This document shows positions 11,283 through 21,800 of a DNA stretch of 64,000 nucleotides, one piece after another (position 1 is the stretch's first letter; each line of letters begins with the position of its first letter). The DNA lies in assembly GCA_017893485.1 (NCBI GenBank), contig CM030363.1, positions 178,820,935 through 178,884,934 on the forward strand. The letters are read 5' to 3'. Source of the DNA: Hemerocallis citrina. Its lineage: Eukaryota > Streptophyta > Magnoliopsida > Asparagales > Asphodelaceae. Position numbers and translations under genes: made by a program. The notes beneath the pieces were generated by a model. It saw only the letters and a program-made list of their open reading frames with translations, had not been told where the DNA came from and searched no databases.

Positions 11283-13390
11283 GCAATTTTTTCGCAATTT
11301 TTAAATAAATAAAACGATTTAAATAGATAAAAAACGATTTAAATACCGATTAATGACGTGGCTCGATCTGAACCGTTAATCACGGACGAGCACGAATTTC
11401 GGAAGGATCTGATGGTTGTTATCGCTCGGCAGCTTTTTTCTCCGTTTACGAGCTCGGAAAGGCACTTGCTCGGCTGCCGACCGGAGACTAGGGGGTTCGG
11501 CCCTCCGAGCGACGTGGCGCAATCTGAGCCATCGGATGGCGACGCGCATCTCGAGATGGGCGCATTTCTCAAGAAAACACTATCTTGTCGTTTAGTGTCC
11601 TCGGCGAGATCTGGGCCATCTGATCGAGATCAGGCGCGATTCTTGAGGAGAAAGTGAGTTTTCCCTATTTGCGAGCTCGAAATGGCACTTACTCGGTCGC
11701 CGACCGAAGACAGGGGGTCTCGGGATGCTGAGTGACGTGGTGCGCTCTGGACCGTCGGATGGCGACGCGCATCTCGAGACGGGCACATTTCTCAAGAAAA
11801 CACTATCTTGTCGTTTAGTGTCCTCGGCGAGATCTGGGCCGTCTGATCGAGATCAGGCGCGATTCTTGAGGAGAAAGTGAGTTTTCTCCGTTTGCGAGCT
11901 CGGAAAGGCACTTGCTCGGAATCCGACCGTAGACAAGGGGTCTCGGCGGGACGAGCGATGCGGCGTACTCTGTCTCGAGATGATCCTGTTCCCAAGGGCA
12001 TTAATGGTGCCTTGGGGTTTGTGCGGCGTTCCACTTTCCCCAGGTCATTAGGGATAACTCCTTCAATTAATGTGTGGCGTTTCAACTTCCGAGGATCATA
12101 ATGGCTGGTTCTTGGAGGTTAGGCTATAAGTACTCCATTCCCCTTGTTATTTCAGTCGCAATCAACATGGAGTTTTTGACCTCGGAGGTATCTGCCTTGG
12201 GTAGCTTCTCTTTTGAGGTCCGGAGGGGTGGTTGCTCTTCTGCCTGGTTTTCCCTCTGTTCCTGATGGCCCCAAAGTGGATGTTAGGAGCGGGGGGGAAC
12301 GAGGCAGTAGTGGTGACGACCGTAGTCCGGACCTGAGGGATGAGTTACTTCAGAAGGACGGGTGGTCGCCCTATTGTCTTTTTCTTTTCCCGTTCCTCAC
12401 TGCTCCGAAGGGGATGTCAGGAGCGGGAGGGAATAAGGCAGTAGTGGCGACGACCATAGTCCGGACCTGGAGTGTGGGCTACCTCGGAAGGACGGGTGGT
12501 CGTTCTTCCACCAAGATCTTCTGCCTTCCCTGTTTGCTCCGCAGCGGGTGTCGGGGTCGGCAGAGATCGTGGTGGGAGAGGTGATCATCCATGTCCGAAT
12601 CCGAGAGGTGAGCTTGTTCGGAAGGACGACCGGTCGTTCCTCTACCATGATTTTTTCCGGACCATCTGAGCTCGTTGTTAGCAACTGTGAAGGCACGGTT
12701 GCTAGAGTCCTCTGCCAGGCCGAGCCTTCCAGTTGCAAACAACTAGCTCGGAATGGTGCGCTTCTCCTGATCTTTGAGTGTTGATGGGCCCCCTCCCATC
12801 TCTGTCTTCCTTCCGGGCTGATGCCTTCTGATGGATGTCAACCCGGAGGAGTTAGAGATGGGAGGAGTGCCGATCTGTTTTTGACCGGGGCCCGTTGGTC
12901 GGTCGAATATCGACCGAACGCGGGACCTGGGGGGTGCTCGCCGAGGGCGGTGCCTTAAAACTTTGAATCAAAATTTTTCATGGTTCCTCTAGACATAGGT
13001 GGGATGTCCGAGGGTTCAGGCGTCCGAGCGGCGTGGTGCAACCCGAGCCGTTGGATGGCGGCGCGCATCTCAAGACGGGCACCATTCTCCAGAAAACACT
13101 ATTTTGTCGTTTAGTGTTCTCGACAAGATCTGGGCCGTCTGATCGAGATCAAGCGCGAAAGTTGAGGAGAAAGTGTGTTTTCTCCGTTTGCAGGCTCGGG
13201 AAGGCACTTGCTCGAATTCCGACCGGACCCTGTTGCAGACACGTTCGGATTGCTTGTAGCTCGGATTCAGACCCCCTGGAGCCGAGCTAGTTGACTTGGT
13301 GACGGAGACAGTGGTGATGGGCCTTCGCGACGTTTCGAGGGCAGCCCAAAAGTCGCAAACTTTCGTTTGGAAGTCCAAGGGACGTTCCAT
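11283..13390 (-). repeat. Tat element 3' non-coding block with dispersed 'R' repeats
   Basis: A GC-rich module of about 220-240 bp recurs at about 11430-11655, 11656-11880 (next partial copy to 11950) and 13030-13230. It includes gagctcggaaaggcacttgc, atctcgag, tcttgtcgtttagtg, gatctgggcc and gatcgagatcaggcgcg. The same module recurs at 17755-18060 and, in the opposite strand sense, three times in the second Tat element (62.1-63.8 kb). No convincing protein is encoded; the many frames are shadows of a GC-rich repeat. Confidence 0.8.
12250..12665 (-). repeat. Three diverged copies of a roughly 140-bp unit
   Basis: Copies share ggcagtagtgg, cgaccatagtccggacc and cggaaggacgggtggtcg, starting near 12265, 12405 and 12540; the third is most diverged. 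It lies between R-repeat copies of the Tat element. A small inverted segment (ttccgggctgatgcc / ggatgtcaacccggagg) lies near 12820-12850. Confidence 0.65.
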
Positions 13391-13393
13391 TTT

Positions 13394-13402
13394 TACTATA
13401 AA
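13394..13402 (+). promoter_or_regulatory. TATA box for the antisense gene of the Tat element
   Basis: actataaat sits about 200 bp before the chosen start codon at 13595, with a pyrimidine-rich leader (ctctctcttcag) in between. A likely 5'-leader intron (aag/gtcagtctc ... cttttag) ends just before the ATG. Inferred from sequence only. Confidence 0.5.
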
Positions 13403-13594
13403 TCTTCAACCTCCCCTTAGACCAAGTCTCATTTTTCACTTTTACTCTCTCTCTTCAGTTTTTACTTTGCTCCGAAGTTTTTAGCTCTCTGGTGGCATTG
13501 CTAGCTGTCGCGGTAGCGTTCCTTGTTTCCGGCGAACTTTCCGACCGCACCTGTCACTTCAAGGTCAGTCTCTTTCCCTTCTCTTTTAGGAAAA

Positions 13595-15905
13595 ATGGTT
13601 AAGATTACGGATGAGACCCCCGCCTCGGAGCAAGCCGTTGGCCGAGGGGATAAAGGGAAGGGAGTTGTGGAGTCGAGTGAGCAGGACGTCGTTCGTCCGG
13701 ACAAAGAGGGCAAAGTGGCCGAGCTACCCGAGGAAGTCGTGGCGGAGTCCCGAAAGGGTAAAGCCGTGGTCACGATAGTGGAAACACCGAAGAGAGCGGG
13801 GGCGTTCGGTCGGCAGCCTATTGCCCTGTCGAGCGTGGGAGGCGTCCGGGACTACGCCGAGGATACCTTGGAGAGAGTCACCCAAGGTACGGCTAAGCTG
13901 GTGGAGGAGAACGAGCCTAGGGAGCTGTCCGAGGTGGACCATAGGATCTCGACTCTTATCGAGACCGATCTTCATCTGATCCGAGAGGGTTTCCGGATCC
14001 CGCTTGAGTATGTACTGCTCCTCCCTGGGCCGGGATTCCGAGCCAACACAAAGTCCTCGTCGGACGTATGCGTCTTTCCGGTCGACTCCCTTATTGCCGG
14101 ACTCCGCTTTCCCCTCCACCCGTTCGTGGTTGAAGTCCTGGTCTGGTACGGTTTGAGTCCCGCCCAGCTGATGCCGAACACATGGAGGCACGTCGTGGCG
14201 TTCGTTCTCCGATGCCAAGAGGTCGGCGCCAAGCCGAGTATGTTCCTCTTTAGGAGTCTCTTCCGACCTTGCCAGCCAAGGCGGGACGAGCAGAGGTTTT
14301 TCCTTTCTCCTCGGACGGGCGTGAAGTTGATCGAGAATCCGGACTCGATCAAACATTGGAAGGAGAAGTACTTCCTCGTCCGAGCCCTGATGCCGTGGGT
14401 GATACCGACGGTTTGGGCGAAGGAAGGTCTGCCCAAGCAGACCAAGAGAGAGGTGCCGCTGAGTGAAGAGAAGGCGGAGGTCCAGAAGAAGCTCCTTGCC
14501 CTGCCAGCGCTAAGCTGGAAAGATATCACTGAGGAGCACCTGTTCCGAGGGGGTCTCAGTCCGATCGACCCTAGTATGCTTCTGGTATTTATGCCCTTCG
14601 CTTTAAGTTCATGAAAATTTTTCTAAGTTTTTTCGTTCGATTTGTGCAGAGACGATGAAGTTGGACTACAAAGCTCTGGTGGCGAAGGGCAGGTCAGAGC
14701 AGGAGAAGAAGAAGAGGCCGTCGGCAGCGCCTCAGGACAGTCGAGCCCCGAAGAAGCCTTCGGTCGAGAAGACTGCCGACCGACCGAAGGTCGCGGTCCT
14801 CGAACAAGGGGATATCAGCGTTCTCGAACCCCCTACTTCAGAGGTGCCGACTCCGACCCCGAAGGTGGATGCTCCCGGTTCGTCGAGCGGTACATTCGGC
14901 GTGACGGAGGTGCTGTCCCTCCAGGTTCCGCCCCTCACTGCCGAGGCGGAGAAGATCTTGACCGAGCGTCATAAGCAGATCTTCGTCCCCGACTGGCAGG
15001 TGATGAACGTCGACGGTTTCTTGGGTGATGGCAACATCTGCATGGAGGCGGTGAAGCACTTGCCGACCCCCAAGGACCGAGCGACCCTGAAGGCCGGGCA
15101 AGCAGGGGACGCCGTGATGCAGATTGCTCGGAATACTATGTCGGTAAGTAGGCTGGGCTCTCCCTCATTGAAATTTCTTTCCTGGAATTTTTTCTAAGTC
15201 TTTGGGTTCGGATTTTAATCCGCTGTTTTCTTTCAGACCCTCTGCCACTTTAATTTCCTGGTGGAGGAGTTCGCGAACAAGGAGCAGGAGAGGGAGCGGG
15301 AGAGGGCGGAGCGCGTCAAGGCTACGCAGCGGCTTGATGCCGAGCAGCTTCTCTCGACGAAGAGGGCTGCTGAAGTGAAGGGGCTGGAGCAGCAGCTGGC
15401 CAACGCCACTCAGCTGTCGAAGTACGTGGCAGCCAAACTTGAGGCGAAGGAGAAGGAGGTAGCCGAGCTGAAGGAGGAGTTGGCCAACGCCCGGTCGGAA
15501 GCGGAGAAGGCTCGGAAGAGGGCGGAGAGGATCAAGGCCAAGCACCTGGAGAAGGTGAAGAAGGTGAGGAAGGCCGTGCAGGAGGAGGCCGCGCAGCATA
15601 TGATCCAGAACATGGAGGATGCCTACGGTCGAGCCCTGCTCCACGTAGCCGCCAAGAACCCGGGCTTCGACACGTCCTCCTACCATTTCTACGACCCTGT
15701 GGAAGGGGAGGAGGGGATCACCGAGGGTCTGCTCGGCCCCGAGGGGGAGACGGAACCTGTCGAAGGCCCAGGGGAGACCGAAGCCGAGGGCGAGGAGGAG
15801 GACGACTCCGAGGAGGAGAGTTGGAGCGAAGGCGGAGGCGAGGGCGAGGGCAAGGACAAGGCCGGGGGGTCGACGGACCCGAGCAACAAAAAGGTCGACC
15901 CCTGA
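13595..15905 (+). CDS. Antisense extra gene of the Tat element: Transposase_28-like domain plus coiled coil (three exons)
   Basis: Runs opposite to gag-pol, downstream of it, as the extra antisense ORFs described in Tat elements such as Grande do. Proposed exons: 13595-14584, 14652-15143 and 15237-15905, all phase 0 (donors ctggtattt and tcggtaagt; acceptors gcagag and tttcag), about 716 residues. The first exon matches my knowledge of the plant 'putative gypsy-type transposon' family (Pfam Transposase_28): residues about 125-270 with RFPLHPFVVEVLVWYGLSP and the following PNTWRHVVAF helix. Exon 2 is Pro/Lys-rich linker. Exon 3 is a long charged coiled coil (VAELKEELANARSEAEKAR) followed by a Glu/Gly-rich acidic tail. 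Start: ATG after a leader intron, in frame with an upstream ATG at 13523. The first splice junction is the least certain (the acceptor had to be cagag rather than cag). Function unknown; no catalytic motif seen. Confidence 0.72.
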
Positions 15906-16081
15906 CTCGGTTGTCTTTTTTAGTCTTTTGTTGTCTTGTTTATTTTTGTAAGCCTCATTGCGGACTGGCCACCGCTTGTGTAAAACTTTCACTTCGATTT
16001 TGAATGAAAACATTTTGTTTGGCCAAGATTTGTCCAAGTGTTGAGCCTCGGATTTGTGCGTAACTAGCTATAGATGTTTCC

Positions 16082-16957
16082 GTGTATTGTCCCATCGGAT
16101 TTATCCCCGCTTTTCATGTGAAGTTCGGTCCGATCACGGAGGTTGTCTACCTTCGGAAGGAGCTGGCCAAAACGAAGCGCGAGCTCTCGGACAGCCGACA
16201 GAGGCGGTTTCTCCTGCTCTGCCAGCTGGAGGAGACGAGGGCAGCTCTACGGAGGTACTGTCGCGAGCTGTTTCAACTACGGAAGTACCCCCAAGCTCCT
16301 TGTCCCGAAGGGGAGGTCGAGCGGCTCCGTGGGGAGCTTACTGCTGCCGAGCAGAAGAATGACGACCTTTTGGCCGAGGTCCAACACTTGGAATTGGCGG
16401 AGAAGGAACGCTCGGCGGCAGAAGAGAAACTGACTTCCGAGCTGGAGAAGGCATCGACCGAGCGCAAGAGGCTATCGGCCGAAGTCGATAGACTCAGAAG
16501 GATCACGATAGACAGGGGGATCGAGGTCACCCACTTCCGACGGCTCGCGACTGAGGGCGCCACTGTCTCTGGCTCGTCAAGACCCTTTCGTCCGAAGAAG
16601 ACGGCGAAGGACGACGCTTTGAGAGACAGAATCATTGAACTGGAGAAGGAGGTCGCGTCGCTCAAGCCTGCGCCGGAGAGGGCTAACATCCGCAGCACGT
16701 CGTGCACTCGTGAAGAGAGCGAGAGGGGGATTACGTTTTACGAACTCGCGACACGCTCGCCTGTGACCAGACGGAGTCCAGCCGACGCTCAGAGCAGTGT
16801 GGCTGTCTCGTCGAGCGGGGCCTCGGTCGGCGCCGTAGTTAGAGCCAGTAGCGAAGGAGGGTCGCGCTTTGTTGGTTTAGGATCGAGCTCGGAGGGCAGG
16901 CCTCGTCGTCCTCGTGTTTCCTTAAACCGAAGCGTTCCCCTCCCGAGGAGGACCTGA
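16082..16957 (+). CDS. Second antisense coiled-coil ORF of the Tat element
   Basis: Open frame of 291 codons on the same strand as the Transposase_28-like gene, about 180 bp after its stop. Residues about 25-150 are strongly predicted coiled coil by eye (KELAKTKRELSDSRQRRFLL; EKLTSELEKASTERKRLSAE), followed by a Ser/Arg-rich tail. Nothing identifies a catalytic domain. It could be a separate small protein or the 5' exon of a spliced gene joined to 17120-17551. Codon use is GC-rich like the first antisense gene. Confidence 0.5.
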   Translation: MYCPIGFIPAFHVKFGPITEVVYLRKELAKTKRELSDSRQRRFLLLCQLEETRAALRRYCRELFQLRKYPQAPCPEGEVERLRGELTAAEQKNDDLLAEVQHLELAEKERSAAEEKLTSELEKASTERKRLSAEVDRLRRITIDRGIEVTHFRRLATEGATVSGSSRPFRPKKTAKDDALRDRIIELEKEVASLKPAPERANIRSTSCTREESERGITFYELATRSPVTRRSPADAQSSVAVSSSGASVGAVVRASSEGGSRFVGLGSSSEGRPRRPRVSLNRSVPLPRRT

Positions 16958-17023
16958 CTATGTCGCTTCGTGTCCCTTCTGATTTGTTGTAAAACGTTGT
17001 CGTAGGCTTGATCTTGTTGTATT

Positions 17024-17551
17024 GTGGAACCATTATGTCTGAATATGATTGGAAAATTCTTCAAGTGGGTGCCTCGGAAGTATATTGAAATCTTGTTGTT
17101 TGCTTTCCCCTTTTTTCAGCTCGAGGCGTCCGATTCATATGCTGATCTGTACGGCTCGGATGATGACTCTGAATCTGGAGCCTCTTCTGGGACGGCGGCT
17201 TTGAGTCCTAGGAGCGTCGAGCTGGGGTTACGCCGGGCCGAGGGTGAGCGGGCTCACCTTTTGTCCGTCCTCGACCTAAGGGAAGCCGAGATCCAGCGTC
17301 TGGAGGATAGAATCGCCGAGCTAAACCCCGCAGAAGGGGACGTGGACTCGCAAACCGCATTCAGCAATGCTCTTCGGGTCAAGTGTATTCGGCACAACCA
17401 GTCGAAGATTATAGCCGAGCGGGATGATTTGCTCTCGGAGATTCGACATTTGCAGACTGTGGTAGCGAAGCTCCGGAACGATCCAGGGGAGCTACCATCC
17501 GAGGGGGACGAACAGTCGGCCGGACCGTCTAGTGAAGGTTTTTCCGTATGA
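17024..17551 (+). CDS. Third antisense ORF or 3' exon: acidic, coiled-coil
   Basis: The open frame covers 175 codons, but a good acceptor (pyrimidine run then ttttttcag, ending 17119) suggests the real exon begins at 17120. From there it reads an acidic Ser/Asp segment (YADLYGSDDDSESGASSG) and two coiled-coil stretches (LLSVLDLREAEIQRLEDRI; SKIIAERDDLLSEIRHLQT). A polyadenylation-type aataaaa follows at about 17642. Probably the last exon of a gene that includes 16082-16957; I could not fix the donor. Confidence 0.45.
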   Translation: MEPLCLNMIGKFFKWVPRKYIEILLFAFPFFQLEASDSYADLYGSDDDSESGASSGTAALSPRSVELGLRRAEGERAHLLSVLDLREAEIQRLEDRIAELNPAEGDVDSQTAFSNALRVKCIRHNQSKIIAERDDLLSEIRHLQTVVAKLRNDPGELPSEGDEQSAGPSSEGFSV

Positions 17552-17641
17552 AGGCTAAGTGTAGTGGGTCGGCGTCGTGTATTTTGTTTCCTAATGCTTT
17601 GTAACCATGAGAAGACGTGCTTTGTATTTTAGCCTGACTGT

Positions 17642-17648
17642 TTAATAA
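17642..17648 (+). terminator. Polyadenylation-type signal after the antisense block
   Basis: ttaataaaat about 90 bp after the stop at 17551, in a T-rich stretch. It would end transcripts running on the plus strand, opposite to gag-pol. Confidence 0.5.
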
Positions 17649-17754
17649 AATATCTTTTATTGCTCTGCACTTCTGTCTCGTTTATAACTGTGTTGTCCGT
17701 GCCGAGGTCTGTGTTCCGTCGGCAGGAGCGTTGAGCCGAACGGGCCACCATATG

Positions 17755-18060
17755 TATGGTATTTTGTCGTTTAGTGACTCTGACAAGGTACGGTGCGAGT
17801 TCCCAGACGGCTCTGTCCTCGAGAAAGCTCAATCTCGTCGTCTAGCGCAGTTGGCAAGATCTGAGCCGTTGAGCGTGGGCACAAATCTCGAGGCGGCTCA
17901 GTTCCCAAGAGAACGCTATCTTGTCGTTTAGCGCAGGTGGCAAGATCTGAGCCGTCAGATCAAGATCATGCACGAAAGTTGAGGAGAAAGTGACTTTTCT
18001 CCGTTTGCGAGCTCGGGAAGGCACTTGCTCGGTAGCCGACCAAAGGCGTGGGTCTTCGGG
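17755..18060 (-). repeat. R-repeat copies beside the 110-bp array
   Basis: Carries tgtcgtttag three times (about 17767, 17837 in the variant form cgtcgtctag, and 17923), gatctgagccgt, gagaaagtgacttttctccg and gggaaggcacttgctcgg, so the same module as at 11.4-13.2 kb. It flanks the antisense genes on the side nearest pol, so the antisense block is bracketed by R copies. Confidence 0.75.
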
Positions 18061-18106
18061 CTTCGGCTATTAGTTAGGAGAGTTCGGATTATGTGGCCGA
18101 AGTGAG

Positions 18107-18690
18107 TTTGGGGGGACTGGGAGCCAAGTGTTGGACTCCGAACCATCGGTGTAGTTCAACGGTTGTGGGAGCAATTCCGAACGGCGATCTACCTCTGGTT
18201 CGTCCGGAGACGAGCCGAGGAGGTAAAGTCGAGCCGAGTGTTGGACTCCGAACCATCGGTGTAGTTCAACGGTTGTGGGAGCAATTCCGAATGGCGATCT
18301 ACCCCTGGTTCGTCCGGAGACGAGCCGAGGAGGTAAAGTCGAGCCGAGTGTTGGACTCCGAACCATCGGTGTAGTTCAACGGTTGTGGGAGCAATTCCGA
18401 ACGGCGATCTACCCCTGGTTCGTCCGGAGACGAGCCGAGGAGGTAAAGTCGAGCCGAGTGTTGGACTCCGAACCATCGGTGTAGTTCAACGGTTGTGGGA
18501 GCAATTCCGAACGGCGATCTACCCCTGGTTCGTCCGGAGACGAGCCGAGGAGGTAAAGTCGAGCCGAGTGTTGGACTCCGAACCATCGGTGTAGTTCAAC
18601 GGTTGTGGGAGCAGTTCTGAACAACGACCTACCCCTGGTTCGTCCGGGGACAAGCCGAGGGGGTGTGGTCGAGCCGAACGTGGACTCCGA
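18107..18690 (-). repeat. Tandem array of a 110-bp unit, about five copies, downstream of gag-pol
   Basis: tggttcgtccggagacgag recurs at about 18197, 18307, 18417, 18527 and 18637, exactly 110 bp apart, nearly identical except the last. Half of the unit (ttggactccgaaccatcg and tgtgggagcaattccgaa) is also found, in the matching place, in the repeats of the second Tat element at 60.65-61.05 kb. Confidence 0.93.
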
Positions 18691-18856
18691 ACCATTGATT
18701 GAAATCATGTATTTAAAAAGCAGTTGACAAGAGGGGAGAAAACAGATGAATCCAAAAAACATGCGAGAGCTTTCTTTATTAATAATCTACGGTGAACCGT
18801 TTTACAAAAATGGGTTATAAGTCGGAGGACTGGAATGGCTCGATATCCTATGATAC

Positions 18857-21800
18857 TTAGAGTGGCGCCGGAGCGCTTTCTTGGTATTTTAGGAGGTGGT
18901 CGGCATTCCAGGACCTCGGAAGCTCTCTGCCCTCCAGGTCTTCAAGGCGATATGTTCCTGGCCGAACAACTTTCGTGATCCTGTACGGCCCTTCCCAATT
19001 CGGAGCTAGCTTGCTTTTCTGACTGGGGAGGGATATAGCTAGCTTTCTCAAGACCAAATCTCCTTGCTTAAGGTTGGCGGGTCGGACCTTCCTGTTGTAC
19101 GCCAATTCAACTCTTCTTCGGTAGACCTGCTGCCGAATCGACGCCCTTTCCCTCAGCTCGTCTATCAAGTCCAATTCTGCTCTGAGGTCTCTGGCATTCT
19201 GTGCTTCGTCATAGGCTGTGAGCCGAGGGGAAGGTATTCCGACCTCAAGAGGTATCACGGCCTCGGACCCATAGGTGAGGTTGAAAGGGGACTCGCCTGT
19301 GGGGGTCCGTTTGCTCGTGCGGTAGTTCCATAGGACGTTGGGGAGTTGGTCGACCCATAAACCCTTGGAACTTTTGTCGAACCTTTTCTTGATGCCTGCG
19401 AGGATCTGCCGGTTGGCATTTTCTGCCTGTCCGTTCGACTGAGGATGGGAGACGGACGAGAAGCGCTGCTGAATGGCCAGGTCATCGCATAGAGCTCGGA
19501 ACGCTGCGCCTGTGAACTGAGTCCCGTTGTCCGTTACGAGGACACGGGGGACGCCGAACCTGCATATGATGCTCTTCCAGAAGAACTGTACCACTTTGTT
19601 CTCGGTTATAGTGGCGAGGGGCTCGGCCTCGACCCACTTCGAGAAGTAGTCAATGGCTACGACCAAGAACCTGAACTGACCTGGAGCCGGAGGGAAGGGC
19701 CCTAGTAAGTCCATGCCCCACATTGCGAAGGGGATGGGACTTGATAGGGAGGCGAGGTTGGCCTGAGGGAGGCGTCGGATGCTAGAGTGTCTCTGACAGG
19801 AGCTGCATTGCCGAACGTGTCGCTCGGCGTCTTGGAGGAGGGTCGGCCAGAAGTACCCATAATTCAAAGCTTTTCGGGCCAAGGACCTAAACCCCGAGTG
19901 CGCCCCTCCGACGCCTTCGTGGAGCTCTTGTAGGGCATATTCGGCCTGGTCCGGAGAGAGGCACCTTAGGTACGGTCGGCCGTCTATTTGAGAGAAAGAG
20001 CATTTGTATAGTATTCCCTCGATCAAGACATAGCGCTCGGCCCGAGTCCTGACTCGGCGAGCTTCTTTGGGATCCGAGGGCAGAACTCCATCCCTTAGAA
20101 ATTCCACCAAGGGCTTCATCCAATTGTCCTGCAGCATGACCGGCAGCGACTCCACCGAGCCCGGTGCTTCGTCTTCGATGCTCGGCTTGGAGAGGACTTC
20201 AATCAGCACGGTCTGTTCGAGACCTTGAAGTGAGGACGAGGCCAATTTGGAGAGGGCATCGGCCTGTGAGTTCTCCTCCCGAGGGACCCGTTGGATGATG
20301 GCTTCTTCGAACTGGCCCATGAGATCCCGGACCTTGGCAAGGTACTTCGCCATTCGCTCGTCCCGGGCCTCATATTCACCCAAGACCTGGTTCACGACCA
20401 GTTGGGAATCACTGTGAATCCGGAGGTGCTGTGCTCCAGCACTGCGGGCAAGTCCGAGCCCGGCGATGAGCGCCTCGTACTCTGCCTCATTGTTCGAGGC
20501 CTTGAAATTCATACGGATCGCATACTGTAGGACGAAGCTGTCAGGGCCGTTCAGGATGATGCCGGCGCCACTTCCTTCATTGCAAGAGGATCCATCCACG
20601 AAGACTGTCCAAATGGGGGGTCCGTTCGGGATGTGTTCGACCTCAGGGATAGTGGACTCCACGATGAAGTCGGCGAGCGCCTGTGCCTTAATCGCTGTCC
20701 GGGGCTGGTAAGTGATGTCATGCTGGCTCAGCTCTATGGACCACTTCATTAGCCGACCCGAGGTCTCGGGCTTGTAGAGGATCTGCTTTAGAGGTTGGTC
20801 GGTGAGGACGACGATGGAGTGGGACTGAAAGTATGGCCAAAGCTTCCTCGCCGCCGTGACTAGTGAGTAGGCCATCTTCTCGATCTTCGGATAGCGGAGC
20901 TCGGCGTCACGGAGCACCTTGCTCACGTAGTAGATAGGCCTTTGGGTTCGGTCCTCCTCTCTCACCAAGACAGCGCTCAATGTCTGCTCGGAAGCAGCCA
21001 AATAGACGAAGAGGGTCTCGCCCGGGACCGGTTTGCTGAGCAGAGGGGGGTTCACCAAGTATGCCTTCAACTGGTCGAATGATTCCTGTTGTGGCTGGCC
21101 CCATTCAAAACCCTTAGCCCCCCTGAGTGCTTTGAAGAAGGGGAGGCACTTTTCCCCCGACTTCGAGAGGAAACGACCGATGGCGGCGAGCCGACCGGTG
21201 AGCTTCTGCACCTCCTTGATGTTCCGAGGCGGGGCCATGTCTAATATGGCCTTAATCTTCTCGGGGTTAGCTTCGATTCCTCGTTGGCTTACCATGAAGC
21301 CGAGGAATTTTCCCGAGGAGACCCCGAACGCACACTTGTTCGGGTTCAGCCGCATGCTATGCTTTCTCAACACGCGGAAAGCCTCCTGGAGGTCGGCTAC
21401 ATGATCGGTGCCGCGGATGCTCTTGACGAGCATGTCGTCAACGTACACCTCCATGTTTCGGCCGATCTGGCTCTGGAAGACCTTGTTGACGAGGCGCTGG
21501 TAGGTGGCACCCGCGTTCTTCAGGCCGAACGGCATTACCCGGTAGCAGTAGAGGCCTTGGTCGGTGACGAAGAAGGTATTCGGAATGTTCGGAGGGAACA
21601 TTCGGATTTGATTGTACCCCGAGAAGGCATCAATGAAGCTGAGGAGCTCATGGCCCGAGGTGGCGTCGATAAGGGTGTCGATGTTCGGGAGCGGGAAGGG
21701 ATCCTTCGGACACGCCTTGTTCAGGTCGGTGAAGTCAATGCATATCCTCCACGAGCCATTGGACTTCTTGACCATTACAACGTTCGACAGCCACTCGGGG

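Noticed and set aside
11339..13390. Multiple 60-120-codon ORFs on both strands
   Set aside because: They recur with the R and 140-bp repeat units and have no homology I recognise.
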